Part shown: positions 36,733 to 45,448 of the stretch, one piece after another
Layout of the letters: every line of letters starts with the position of its first letter
How positions within the stretch are numbered: the stretch's first letter is position 1
DNA from: Clostridia bacterium
Lineage (GTDB): Bacteria > Bacillota > Clostridia > Acetivibrionales > DSM-2933
Assembly (NCBI GenBank): GCA_026416815.1
Contig: JAOAEJ010000023.1
Location: forward strand, 62,001 to 126,000
Direction: 5' to 3'
Length of the DNA: 64,000 nt
Notes under the pieces: model-generated
Told to the model about the DNA's origin: nothing
Database searches by the model: none
What the model saw: only the letters and a program-made list of their open reading frames with translations
Translations under genes and position numbers: made by a program

Positions 36733-38175
36733 ATGTTAAAAAGAATCAGTGCACTTATTATGTCAGGAGTACTTACCTTATCTTTATCAGGGGTTGCCTT
36801 TGCCTCGGGAACGGATATTGCGTACAATGGTAACGACACAACAGGAAAGGATATAATCCTTCAGGGATTCCATTGGAACAGTGCCAACGGCACGTGGTAT
36901 ACCAATATCAACAACATGGCAACTACTATAAGCTCTTATTTTTCAGTAGTATGGATGCCGCCACCAAGCCAATCCTATTCAACCCAAGGGTATCTGCCCG
37001 AAGCTTGGTATAATCTGAATAATAGTTATGGTACACAGGCTCAGTTAAAAACTGCTATCGCTACTTTAAAGAGTAAGAATGTAAAAGTACTTGCTGATAT
37101 AGTTGTAAACCATAGAAACGGTATGACAGCTTGTCCGCATGGTAGATATATCAACTACAGCAATCCTACAATGACTCCCGGAACAAACCTAATAGACGGT
37201 GATTGGGATACTGTTTATAGCGGTTCACAGAAAACCTGTTCAATATGCGCAAATAATAACAATGGCGAAGGAACTTGGAGCTACGGGGGAAGAACTTATT
37301 ATAATGATGACTATAATGCTGCTCCTGACCTTTCCCATTGGGCTGCAGATACACAAAATCAGATCAAGAGCTGGCAAACCTGGTTGAAAAATGCTACCAA
37401 TGCAGGCTTTGACGGTTGGAGATATGACTTCATAAGAGGTTTTGCACCTCAACACATCGGTACATACAATACAGCTTCTGCACCTTACCTCTCAGTAGGT
37501 GAGTTCTGGAAGTTTGAAAATGAAGGGCTACCATCTTCAGCTAGACAGGCGTTAGCTGACTATGTAAATGCTTCAGGCAATAAGACAATGATATTTGACT
37601 TTGACCTTAAGAGATCTCTTAACAATGCCTTCGCAAGTACTACATTCAGTGGCAGCTCCCTTGGTTCAGTGGGAACAAACACAGTAAACGGCTTAATCGG
37701 TTGGTGGTCACAGGCAGCAGTAACCTTTGTAGATAACCATGATACCGGTTGGTCACCAGGAGTAGCTCAAAACCACTGGCCTTTACCAAACCCTTGTAAC
37801 GGTGATCTTATAAGCACAAAAGCTGCTTATGCATATATCCTCACTCACCCAGGTATCCCTACAGTATACTGGGCTGACTGGAGAGACCGCGGAACTGACA
37901 TGACAACTGTTATCGAAACTCTCATCAAAATTAGAAGAAGCAACAACGTAACAAGATGGAGCGATGTAAGAGTAGTAAAAGCTGAAAACGGATTATACGC
38001 TGCTTACGTAGGAACAGCCAATGCCGAGCAATTAGCTATTAAGATAGGTAACGCAGGCTGGGCAAACTATGAGGGCTGGACGCCTACTTCATCATTAGGA
38101 TTAACCCAGACATTTACAAGATACTACAGCGGTGGACACGCATTCTGCGTATACTATAAGAATGCAGCAAATTAA
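36733..38175 (+). CDS. Secreted alpha-amylase, GH13 plant/archaeal type, copy 1
   Basis: 480 residues with a 25-residue signal peptide ending near VAFASG. The GH13 barrel shows LQGFHW at the first strand, ADIVVNHR (region I), DGWRYDF with nucleophile Asp232, GEFWK with acid/base Glu257, and FVDNHDTG with Asp337. The WMPPPSQSYSTQGYLPE segment and the overall length resemble plant-type (GH13 subfamily 6/7) enzymes rather than Bacillus amylases. A short C-terminal beta domain follows (about 420-480). No carbohydrate-binding module, dockerin or anchor is present. It should cleave alpha-1,4-glucans in the medium. It is about 90% identical to copy 2. Confidence 0.95.
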   Translation: MLKRISALIMSGVLTLSLSGVAFASGTDIAYNGNDTTGKDIILQGFHWNSANGTWYTNINNMATTISSYFSVVWMPPPSQSYSTQGYLPEAWYNLNNSYGTQAQLKTAIATLKSKNVKVLADIVVNHRNGMTACPHGRYINYSNPTMTPGTNLIDGDWDTVYSGSQKTCSICANNNNGEGTWSYGGRTYYNDDYNAAPDLSHWAADTQNQIKSWQTWLKNATNAGFDGWRYDFIRGFAPQHIGTYNTASAPYLSVGEFWKFENEGLPSSARQALADYVNASGNKTMIFDFDLKRSLNNAFASTTFSGSSLGSVGTNTVNGLIGWWSQAAVTFVDNHDTGWSPGVAQNHWPLPNPCNGDLISTKAAYAYILTHPGIPTVYWADWRDRGTDMTTVIETLIKIRRSNNVTRWSDVRVVKAENGLYAAYVGTANAEQLAIKIGNAGWANYEGWTPTSSLGLTQTFTRYYSGGHAFCVYYKNAAN

Positions 38176-38196
38176 GGTATAGCAAAAAGCTTAAGA

Positions 38197-38228
38197 ATAG
38201 ACTGTCTGAAACGACAGTCTATTTTTTT
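38197..38228 (+). terminator. Terminator after amylase copy 1
   Basis: ATAGACTGTC and GACAGTCTAT pair around TGAAAC, then seven T. The two amylases are therefore separate transcripts. Confidence 0.92.
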
Positions 38229-38743
38229 GTGATTAAAGGGTAATTTTAGCATAGAACCTATCTATAGATATATGGCTAAAAAAGCTGTCATAAAAAATCG
38301 GATTGTGAGATAAATATACAAAAATGTCCAAAATTACAAGTGAAGTATTGATAGCCGTCTAAAAATATGGTAGTATTTGTATATAAAATAAAAACAAAGG
38401 TAGTCGTTATAGAAATACAAATTATACTTAGAATATTAATACAAACCATCATCGTGCTTATTAAGTGTCACACATATCAAAAAACAAATTAAACGACTCA
38501 ATTCATTGAAATATTCAATATAGAGATATAGAGGGAGTTCGTAGTTAATTCTATTCCACATTTAACTGAATAAAGTTTTATTTAAGCTTACATTGCTTAT
38601 CCTGCTTGTGATAATAGGACTATATACCACGATGGGCTTAATTGACATGGTGAATTTCAGAATGAAGGGGGGATTTAAGTATTTACATAGTCTTATTATA
38701 CGCAGGCTAAAAATAACCTTTAAAACTGAAAGGAGTTTAATTT
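38229..38743. other. Non-coding gap between the amylases
   Basis: About 515 AT-rich bases holding the promoter of copy 2. It is unlike the gap before copy 1, so the duplication covers little beyond the coding sequence. A short open frame at 38593-38844 runs into the amylase in another frame and lacks support. Confidence 0.5.
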
Positions 38744-40186
38744 ATGAGAAAAAGAATCGGTGCATTTTTATTGTCTGCTGTTTTTGCTTTATCAGCACCT
38801 GGGCTTGCTATGGCTTCAGGAAACGATATCTCTTACAATGGTAATGATACTACCGGTAAGGATATAATGCTTCAAGGATTTCATTGGACCAGTGCTAATG
38901 GTACTTGGTATACAACAATCAATAATATGGCGAGCACTATAGGCTCGTACTTCACAGTGGTATGGATGCCACCGCCAAGCCAATCCTATTCAACCCAAGG
39001 TTATCTGCCTGAAGCCTGGTATAACCTAAACAACAGTTATGGTACACAGGCACAGTTAAAAACTGCTATAGCTACTCTCAAGGGGAGGAGTGTAAAAGTA
39101 CTTGCTGATATAGTGGTAAACCACAGAAATGGTATGACAGCGTGTCCACATGGAAGATATATCAACTACAGCAATCCTACAATGACTCCAGGAACAAACT
39201 TAATAGACGGTGATTGGGATACTGTTTATAGCGGTACACAGAAAACCTGTTCAATATGCGCAAATAATAACCACGGTGAAGGAACTTGGAGCTACGGTGG
39301 AAGAACTTATTACAATGATGACTATAATGCTGCTCCTGACCTTACCCACTGGGCTACAGACACACAAAATCAGATTAAGAGCTGGCAAACTTGGTTAAAG
39401 GATGTTAACAATGCAGGCTTTGATGGCTGGAGATATGACTTCATAAGAGGATTTTCACCAGAGCATATTGGCAACTACAATACAAATTCCTCACCTTACC
39501 TCTCAGTAGGTGAATTCTGGAAGTTTGAAAATGAAGGGCTACCATCTTCAGCTAGACAGGCATTAGCTGACTATGTAAACGCTTCGGGCAATAAGACAAT
39601 GGTATTTGACTTTGACCTTAAGAGATCTCTCAATAATGCTTTTGGAAGCACTACATTCAGTGGAGGTTCCCTTGGTTCAGTAGGAACAAACACAGTAAAC
39701 GGCTTACTCGGTTGGTGGTCACAGGTGGCAGTAACCTTCGTAGACAACCATGACACCGGTTGGTCACCAGGTGGCGGTCAGAACCATTGGAATCTTCCAA
39801 ATCCATGCAATGGTGACCTTATAAGCACAAAAGCTGCTTATGCATTCATCCTTACTCACCCCGGTATTCCAAATGTATACTGGGCTGACTGGAGAGACCG
39901 TGGAACTGACCTGACAACAGTTATCGAAACTCTCATCAAGATTAGAAGAAGCAACAACGTAACAAGATGGAGCGATGTAAGAGTAGTAAATGCTGAAAAC
40001 GGATTGTATGCTGCTTACATAGGTACTGCCAATGCTGAGCAGGTAGCTATCAAGATAGGTAATCAGGGCTGGTCTAACTATGAAAGCTGGACTCCTACTT
40101 CAAGTTTAGGATTAACACAGACATTTACAAGGTATTACAGCGGAGGACATGCATTCTGCGTATACTATAAGAATACTGCAAACTAA
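38744..40186 (+). CDS. Secreted alpha-amylase, GH13 plant/archaeal type, copy 2
   Basis: 480 residues, same length as copy 1, with AAAGGAG before the ATG. Signal peptide ends near LAMASG. All catalytic residues are conserved at the same positions (Asp232, Glu257, Asp337). Differences are scattered conservative changes. Examples are NHG for NNG near the Cys pair CSICANN, and GGGQNHWNLP for GVAQNHWPLP in the loop after FVDNHDTGWSP, next to the active site. That loop change could alter product length or substrate preference. It has its own terminator and a different upstream region from copy 1. Confidence 0.95.
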   Translation: MRKRIGAFLLSAVFALSAPGLAMASGNDISYNGNDTTGKDIMLQGFHWTSANGTWYTTINNMASTIGSYFTVVWMPPPSQSYSTQGYLPEAWYNLNNSYGTQAQLKTAIATLKGRSVKVLADIVVNHRNGMTACPHGRYINYSNPTMTPGTNLIDGDWDTVYSGTQKTCSICANNNHGEGTWSYGGRTYYNDDYNAAPDLTHWATDTQNQIKSWQTWLKDVNNAGFDGWRYDFIRGFSPEHIGNYNTNSSPYLSVGEFWKFENEGLPSSARQALADYVNASGNKTMVFDFDLKRSLNNAFGSTTFSGGSLGSVGTNTVNGLLGWWSQVAVTFVDNHDTGWSPGGGQNHWNLPNPCNGDLISTKAAYAFILTHPGIPNVYWADWRDRGTDLTTVIETLIKIRRSNNVTRWSDVRVVNAENGLYAAYIGTANAEQVAIKIGNQGWSNYESWTPTSSLGLTQTFTRYYSGGHAFCVYYKNTAN

Positions 40187-40212
40187 ATACTAGATAAACT
40201 ACCTGGTATAGA

Positions 40213-40246
40213 GGGACTGTCTCTAAATTTTGAGGCAGTCCTTTTT
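40213..40246 (+). terminator. Terminator after amylase copy 2
   Basis: GGACTGTCTC and GAGGCAGTCC pair (one mismatch) and are followed by TTTTT. Confidence 0.88.
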
Positions 40247-40259
40247 ATATAGATATTTG

Positions 40260-40370
40260 CCTAGTGCTTTTTAACATTACTAATTTCTATTGATTCTAAT
40301 GTTAAAAATGTACTTCCTTGATTGTTGTGCCTTGCTGCTAGAAGCAAATTATGTTACAAGGCACCAGCTA
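40260..40370 (+). mobile_element. MITE family B, copy 3
   Basis: Uninterrupted copy, CTAGTGCTTTTTAACATTAC to ACAAGGCACCAGC. Its intact centre GCTGCTAGAAGC shows the empty TA site used by family A at 32083. Confidence 0.85.
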
Positions 40371-40435
40371 TAATATTTATCCTAATTGTGCTTCAAATAT
40401 GAAGGAGATTGTTGTAAAAATGAAATTATATTATA

Positions 40436-40483
40436 TACTATATATGTTGAATTAAGTTTTTAGAATTCAACACAACATATATA
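40436..40483. repeat. Palindrome
   Basis: TATATATGTTGAATT and AATTCAACA..CATATATA arms flank AAGTTTTTAG. It could be a small hairpin RNA or part of a further element. Confidence 0.45.
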
Positions 40484-40491
40484 CCTTAATT

Positions 40492-40578
40492 CATAAGATG
40501 ATGAAATTACATATATTTGCTGTTTCGCAGCCGTCTTATTGAGCGAAATCTTGTTACAAAATTAGCTTCATCTTATGT
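40492..40578. repeat. Possible small element with CATAAGATGA ends
   Basis: CATAAGATGATGAA and TTCATCTTATG are inverted at about 87 bases distance, just before the ridA promoter region. No second copy in the window. Confidence 0.4.
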
Positions 40579-40609
40579 GGTAGTATAATTTGGAAAAGGA
40601 GTAGATATT

Positions 40610-40993
40610 ATGCCACTAGAAGTAGTTTCAACAAACAATGCACCTGCGGCAATAGGGCCGTATTCACAAGCTGTTAAAACAGGTAATATGGTTTTTACAT
40701 CAGGACAGATACCTATTAATCCTGCAAATGGGGAACTGGTTACAGGAAGTATTGAAGCACAGACAAAACAAGTATTGGAAAACCTCAAGGCAGTTTTAGA
40801 AGCTGCGGGAAGCAGTCTGAAACATGTAGTAAAAGCTACTGTGTTTATAAAAGATATGAATGATTTTGCAGTTATAAATAAGGTGTATGCAGAATACTTT
40901 ACCGCGCCGTATCCTGCCAGATCAACTGTAGAAGTAGCAAGGCTGCCAAGAGATGTAGGTGTGGAGATAGAGGCTGTTGCAATAGTGCCGTAG
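40610..40993 (+). CDS. ridA: RidA/YjgF-family enamine/imine deaminase
   Basis: 127 residues, GGAG site before the ATG. It is a trimer-forming RidA-type protein that hydrolyses reactive 2-aminoacrylate and related imines made by PLP enzymes. Hallmarks are [30 protein letters not shown], and the substrate-binding Arg in [24 protein letters not shown]. Length and motifs are fully standard. It is followed by a strong terminator and has palindromic elements upstream. Confidence 0.96.
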   Translation: MPLEVVSTNNAPAAIGPYSQAVKTGNMVFTSGQIPINPANGELVTGSIEAQTKQVLENLKAVLEAAGSSLKHVVKATVFIKDMNDFAVINKVYAEYFTAPYPARSTVEVARLPRDVGVEIEAVAIVP

Positions 40994-41027
40994 AAAAAAG
41001 TATAGATAGTGACCTATATATGCATAT

Positions 41028-41082
41028 AAAAAGAGATAGAGATTTTACTTTACTCCAGACTGTAAAATCTCTATCTCTTTTT
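41028..41082 (+). terminator. Strong terminator after ridA
   Basis: AAAAAGAGATAGAGATTTTA and its complement form a 20-bp stem ending in TTTTTAT. Confidence 0.92.
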
Positions 41083-41133
41083 ATGTAGTTTTAACATTTA
41101 TGTTTCTTATAGGCCATAACGTGATAAATATAT

Positions 41134-41335
41134 AGATAGTCTAGGTCGAAAGTGATTTATCCAGTTAGGCAAATAGTACTTGCCACAACTCATTGGCTAG
41201 TACTTTTTAACATTACAAATTTCTAGTCAATCAAATGTTAAAAATGCACTTCATTAGTTGTTGTGCCGTGCCTCTAGAAACAAATTCTGTTACAAGGCAT
41301 TACCTGTAAATCACTAGGTTTAACACTAATTATCC
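41134..41335. mobile_element. MITE family C, copy 2, interrupted by family B
   Basis: Left half AGATAGTCTAGGTCGAAAGTG to CAACTCATTG and right half TAAATCACTAGG to AATTATCC match family C at 25233. The gap is exactly a family B element. Confidence 0.82.
41196..41304 (+). mobile_element. MITE family B, copy 4, nested in family C
   Basis: GCTAGTACTTTTTAACATTAC to TACAAGGCATTACC. The sequence has drifted a little from the other copies, so this insertion may be older. Confidence 0.82.
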
Positions 41336-41500
41336 ATAACTTAATTTAGAACTTTGAGTTGCTTTGTTGCTTGCATAAATAATAGTTGCTATGTGTTTTA
41401 TACAAAATCTCAAGATGGAGTAAAAGCCCTACAGGTTTTATAAATAATCTTGGAAGCGGCAAAGTAACAAAAGAAAAATATTTATCCGGGGTGAGCTATA

Positions 41501-42718
41501 ATGAGATATCTAATAGTAGGCAATGGGGCTGCCGGTATAACGGCAGCTGAAAAACTAAGGGAACTGAGTCTAGAGGATGAGATAACAATTATTAGCAATG
41601 AGGATACACCTGTTTATACAAAATGTATGCTTCCTGATTATATAGGGGAGAAGCTGCCCAGGGAGAAACTTCTTATAAGAAATCTTGAGTCATACAATAA
41701 AAATAATATCAACCTTGTGCTGGATGAAAAAATAGCGGGCTTTGATCTCAACAATAAAAAAGTAATACTGTCAAGCGGAGGTATAAAGGAATATGACAAG
41801 CTTCTCCTGGCTATGGGGGGAACTCCTTTTATTCCGTATATAGAAGGGCTTGCTGATGTCGGATATTTCACATTAAACTCAATAAAAGATGCGGATGCCA
41901 TTAAACAGAAAGCTGCTAAAGGGGGCAGAGCTATCATTATAGGTGCCGGGCTCACTGGTATTGAAGTTGGTTTTGCACTAAAAAGACTGGGAATGGAAGT
42001 AGCGATTATCGAAAGAGAGAAGAGAATTCTTCCCCTTCAGTTGGATGAGCAATCTTCATGTATGTTGGTAGAGAAAATGCAAAATGAAGGGATTTCACTC
42101 TTGCTTGGAGCTGCTGACTATAAAATAGCAAAAGATGACAACAACTCCGTAAACTTATCCAGTGGACTGACCTTGCACTTTGATTTACTCGTCCTAACCA
42201 TTGGAACAAGGCCTAACATAGAACTCTTAAAGAATACAGATATAAAGTATGGCAGGGGTGTACTGGTGGATGAGTATATGTGCACCTCGGTAAAGGATGT
42301 TTATGCAGCCGGGGATGTAGCTGAAATGACTAATAAGCTTTCAACTGAGTATGTTTCAAGCTATATATGGCCGAATGCCATGGCGCAAGGGAAATGTGCC
42401 GCTTTTAACATGGCAGGACAGTTCCAAGAGTTTTCCTATGCTGCTGCTATGCAGAACTCTGTGCAGTTACGGGATATACCCTTTGTTTCAGCGGGTATGA
42501 TAAACCCTAAGGGGACTGACTTTGAAGCACTTGTGGATTGTGATACGGAAAAAGGAGTTTACAAAAAGGTAGTGTTAAAAGATAATATTGTGAAAGGTAT
42601 GATAATGATAGGAGATACTTCCTCAGCAAACCTTATAGGTGCACTAATGCGTAAGAGTATTGATGTATCACCCTTCAAGCATAATATGCTGGAAAAAGGT
42701 TTTACTCTCCCTAAGTAA
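41501..42718 (+). CDS. FAD/NAD(P)-dependent oxidoreductase (NADH-rubredoxin reductase-like)
   Basis: 405 residues, GGGGTGAG site before the ATG. Two dinucleotide-binding motifs are visible: YLIVGNGAAGITAAEKL for FAD at the N-terminus and AIIIGAGLTGIEVGFAL for NAD(P)H near residue 145. The second FAD motif VYAAGDVAEM is near residue 270. There is no redox-active CxxC or CoA-disulfide Cys at the usual place; MLPDYIGE after CMLP has one Cys (TKCMLPDY). Such proteins reduce rubredoxin or act as NADH oxidases in anaerobes. No rubredoxin gene is adjacent, so the partner is open. Confidence 0.88.
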   Translation: MRYLIVGNGAAGITAAEKLRELSLEDEITIISNEDTPVYTKCMLPDYIGEKLPREKLLIRNLESYNKNNINLVLDEKIAGFDLNNKKVILSSGGIKEYDKLLLAMGGTPFIPYIEGLADVGYFTLNSIKDADAIKQKAAKGGRAIIIGAGLTGIEVGFALKRLGMEVAIIEREKRILPLQLDEQSSCMLVEKMQNEGISLLLGAADYKIAKDDNNSVNLSSGLTLHFDLLVLTIGTRPNIELLKNTDIKYGRGVLVDEYMCTSVKDVYAAGDVAEMTNKLSTEYVSSYIWPNAMAQGKCAAFNMAGQFQEFSYAAAMQNSVQLRDIPFVSAGMINPKGTDFEALVDCDTEKGVYKKVVLKDNIVKGMIMIGDTSSANLIGALMRKSIDVSPFKHNMLEKGFTLPK

Positions 42719-42967
42719 TGAGTTATATTGGAGACGGTAAAGTACCCAGCACCTCTTATAATAAAACATAAATATGTTGATTTAGAAATACTGTTAAATA
42801 TGATAACAGAATATACAATATCGATAAGGATTCATAACTCACATTTTTTAAGGGTGTGGGTTTTTTTATATACTTTTCTAAGGCTAAACTATCTATAGTT
42901 AAAAATAGTATAAATCGTAAAAAATGTGTTTAAGTACAAAAAAACTAGGTAAATATATGTAAATAGC

Positions 42968-42986
42968 GATAATGATTATCGTTATC
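42968..42986. promoter_or_regulatory. Fur-box-like operator
   Basis: GATAATGATTATCGTTATC matches the 19-base Fur consensus (GATAATGATAATCATTATC) at 17 positions. It lies 113 bases before the LPxTG surface gene. Confidence 0.65.
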
Positions 42987-43098
42987 AAAAGATTGTCCTA
43001 CAATTGTTTTTAATATGGATAAAAATAATAATAAACTTGATGAAAATATCAATTAAAAACAGAGAGCTTTATATATTGCTTGTAAAGGGGTGAATTAG

Positions 43099-44421
43099 AT
43101 GAAGAAAAAACTAAGGAAGCTTATAGTACTTATTTTAGTGCCGGTACTTGCACTAGGGACGAATTGGCTGGCATTTGCAGCGTCGGTATCACCGGTAGAA
43201 CTCACAGGTAACGATCCATCAATAGCAGGCTACTACACTCTCAAAGTTGATCCGCCGAAAAGCGGAAGTTATAGTGATGGTAGAATCAATATTGAGGTTA
43301 GTATTAGCGACGATTGCAAGTTTGTAAGCTGGACATCGGATTTAACTGTAAGCTACGTATTTGTAAAGGGTGGAAACGGAGGATACCTGTACAGCTATAT
43401 CGGAGATGTGCTTGGGGATACACAACTCAGAGCACCGGATAATGATGGAGGTAGGCAGCCTCAAATAAGCCATATTACGTTTTACTATACATATGAAGAG
43501 GAGTATGAGCCCGAGGAAACACCAGAGCCGGAGGTAACACCAACCCCAACGCCGGAGGTAACACCAACGCCGACACCGGAGGTAACGCCAACTCCTACGC
43601 CGGAGGTAACGCCAACGCCAACGCCGGAGGTAACACCGACCCCGACACCGGAGGTAACACCAACGCCAACGCCGGAGGTAACACCGACGCCAACGCCGGA
43701 GGTAACACCAACGCCGACACCGGAGGTAACACCGACCCCGTCGCCGGAGGTAACACCGACGCCAACGCCGGAGGTAACACCGACCCCGTCGCCGGAGGTA
43801 ACGCCAACTCCTACGCCGGAGGTAACACCAACGCCGACACCGGAGGTAACACCAACGCCGACACCGGAGGTAACACCAACACCGACACCGGAGGTAATAC
43901 CAACGCCGACACCGGAGGTAACACCAACTCCGACACCGGAGGTAACACCAACTCCGACACCGGAGGTAACACCAACTCCGACACCGGAGGTAACGCCAAC
44001 ACCGACACCGGAGGTAACGCCAACATTGACACGAGAGGCAACGCCGACCCCGACACCGGAGGTAACACCAACTCCGACACCAGAGGCAACGTCGACTCCT
44101 ACGCCGGAGGCAACACCGACTCCGACACCACAAATAGTAGATTTACCTGACGAGGATATTCCGGCAGGACCTATAGAGTTACCGTCGGATGTAAGATCAA
44201 CCGATACAGGAAGTGTAGACTCGGAGGCTGGTAAAGAAGCTCAAACTAGGGGATTACCGGTTGGAATGGAAGATAGTCCGACAGTTGAGGTAGTACTTGA
44301 CGAGGAGGTTCCTTATGGACCGGCAAACTTACCTAGAACAGGCGGTATTCCCGCAGTTGTACTATATGTTCTAGGTGCAGCAGTCACAGGAACTGGGTTT
44401 GCAATTAGGAAATTGAGATAG
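43099..44421 (+). CDS. Cell-wall-anchored Pro/Thr-repeat protein with LPxTG-type sorting signal
   Basis: 440 residues with AAAGGGGTG before the ATG. Signal peptide 1-28, then a beta-rich N-terminal domain (29-137) with [19 protein letters not shown]. About 25 copies of an eight-residue EVTPTPTP unit (roughly 145-345) form a rigid wall-spanning stalk. After an acidic spacer, LPRTGG (411-416), a hydrophobic helix and RKLR make a sortase sorting signal. The sortase gene follows directly. The N-terminal domain is the exposed part; I do not recognise it as a NEAT or adhesin domain. The Fur-like box upstream suggests iron-responsive expression. Confidence 0.9.
   Translation: MKKKLRKLIVLILVPVLALGTNWLAFAASVSPVELTGNDPSIAGYYTLKVDPPKSGSYSDGRINIEVSISDDCKFVSWTSDLTVSYVFVKGGNGGYLYSYIGDVLGDTQLRAPDNDGGRQPQISHITFYYTYEEEYEPEETPEPEVTPTPTPEVTPTPTPEVTPTPTPEVTPTPTPEVTPTPTPEVTPTPTPEVTPTPTPEVTPTPTPEVTPTPSPEVTPTPTPEVTPTPSPEVTPTPTPEVTPTPTPEVTPTPTPEVTPTPTPEVIPTPTPEVTPTPTPEVTPTPTPEVTPTPTPEVTPTPTPEVTPTLTREATPTPTPEVTPTPTPEATSTPTPEATPTPTPQIVDLPDEDIPAGPIELPSDVRSTDTGSVDSEAGKEAQTRGLPVGMEDSPTVEVVLDEEVPYGPANLPRTGGIPAVVLYVLGAAVTGTGFAIRKLR
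43531..44130 (+). repeat. 24-bp tandem repeat tract inside the surface gene
   Basis: About 25 in-frame copies of a GAGGTAACACCAACGCCGAC-type unit, varying mainly at third codon positions. Such tracts change copy number readily. Minus-strand open frames here are artefacts. Confidence 0.9.
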
Positions 44422-44441
44422 AATGTATTTATGTAATACAA

Positions 44442-44485
44442 TCCAAGGCTGTAGAAGTCTACAAAGCTTCTCAGCCTTGGGTTTA
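44442..44485 (+). terminator. Stem-loop between surface gene and sortase
   Basis: CCAAGGCTG and CAGCCTTGG with inner AGAAG/CTTCT pairing, followed by GTTTA. Probably attenuates read-through into the sortase gene. Confidence 0.7.
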
Positions 44486-44498
44486 CAATAAAAGTGAT

Positions 44499-45203
44499 GT
44501 GATGAGTGTGAAAAGAATATCGTTATTCTTAATAATAGTTGGGGTAATTATAAGTATAGTGCCTATTGGTGGTGCACTTTATACTAGATATAAGCAGAAG
44601 TCATTGTTAGACAGGTGGGAGGACGTTGCTAATGACTATGCTGAACTGCAAAGCATATTTGAGGATAAAAGTAAGGTTAAAGAAAGTCTGAAGCAAAATA
44701 ACCGGGAAAAAGCGCCAAACAGCGTAGAGAACTCTTCAGTGACGGGTTTCTTGAAAGATAACGAAATTAGGGATAGTAAAGCTGTGGATAACAAAAAAAG
44801 TGACCTGCAAAAAGTTCTGGGGATCTTACTGATTGATAAGATAGGGGTTAAACTCCCTGTGGTTGAAGGGGTAAAAAAAGAAGACTTAAAAATTGCAGCC
44901 GGTCATATACCGGGAACATCGGAATTAGGTGGCGTTGGAAATGCGGTAGTTGCAGCACACAGAAACTATACCTTCGGCAGTTTCTTCAATCGGTTAGATG
45001 AATTGCAGATTGGTGATAAGATTGAAGTGTCAACAAAAAAGGGTACTTATAAATATATAGTGTATAAGAAACTCATAGTAGAGCCGACCGATACCTCTGT
45101 ATTAAATAGAAATAATAAGGATAAAGTACTTACCCTTATTACATGCCACCCAATGTACATAGCGTCACACAGATTAATAATACATGCAAGAGTTATGGAA
45201 TGA
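44499..45203 (+). CDS. Sortase (class D-like)
   Basis: 234 residues with an N-terminal membrane helix (about 5-27) and a charged linker to about 105. The sortase beta-barrel follows. The catalytic set is complete: His154 in VVAAHRNYTFG, Cys216 in TLITCHP, Arg225 in ASHRLIIHARV. It cleaves a sorting signal and joins the protein to peptidoglycan. The LPRTGG protein immediately upstream is its probable substrate. The start is GTG or the ATG one codon later; the ribosome binding site is weak. Confidence 0.93.
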   Translation: MMSVKRISLFLIIVGVIISIVPIGGALYTRYKQKSLLDRWEDVANDYAELQSIFEDKSKVKESLKQNNREKAPNSVENSSVTGFLKDNEIRDSKAVDNKKSDLQKVLGILLIDKIGVKLPVVEGVKKEDLKIAAGHIPGTSELGGVGNAVVAAHRNYTFGSFFNRLDELQIGDKIEVSTKKGTYKYIVYKKLIVEPTDTSVLNRNNKDKVLTLITCHPMYIASHRLIIHARVME

Positions 45204-45348
45204 GGTGTAAAAATAGTAACAAATAATACTCCGATTTGGGAGTATTTATAGAATTAATATGACATATGTATCAATGCTATGTTGAGTAATGTAGAAAAAT
45301 GTGTTAAAATTTAATTAGGGAAAGTATAGTTTGATATTTTTTAATAAG

Positions 45349-45441
45349 CTTTCCTCCGATAATAGTAAAACCACCGAAAGGTGGCGACACAAAGCCATAG
45401 GGCCTTTCGCAAGAATGGCAGCCGTGCTACCGAAGGGAGAG
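45349..45441 (+). promoter_or_regulatory. GEMM-type cyclic dinucleotide riboswitch
   Basis: Contains AACCACCGAAAGGTGG, the ACACAAAGCC core, GGGCCT, and GGCAGCCGTGCTACCGAAGG, matching the GEMM aptamer. The base aligned with Vibrio Vc2 G20 is G, favouring cyclic di-GMP. CTTTCCT (45349-45355) can pair with GGGAGAG (45435-45441), which holds the ribosome binding site of the next gene. Ligand binding would then block translation. Confidence 0.78.
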
Positions 45442-45448
45442 TTTCTTT

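Noticed and set aside
38593-38844. 83-codon frame before amylase copy 2
   Set aside because: It overlaps the amylase start in another frame, has no ribosome binding site and reads partly as shifted signal peptide.
43531-44130. Repeat tract considered as a CRISPR array
   Set aside because: Units are contiguous 24-bp coding repeats with no spacers, and no cas genes are near.
43342-44133. Long minus-strand open frames across the Pro/Thr repeat
   Set aside because: They are frame shadows of a low-complexity 24-bp repeat, giving Cys/Arg- or Leu/Pro-only proteins without ribosome binding sites.
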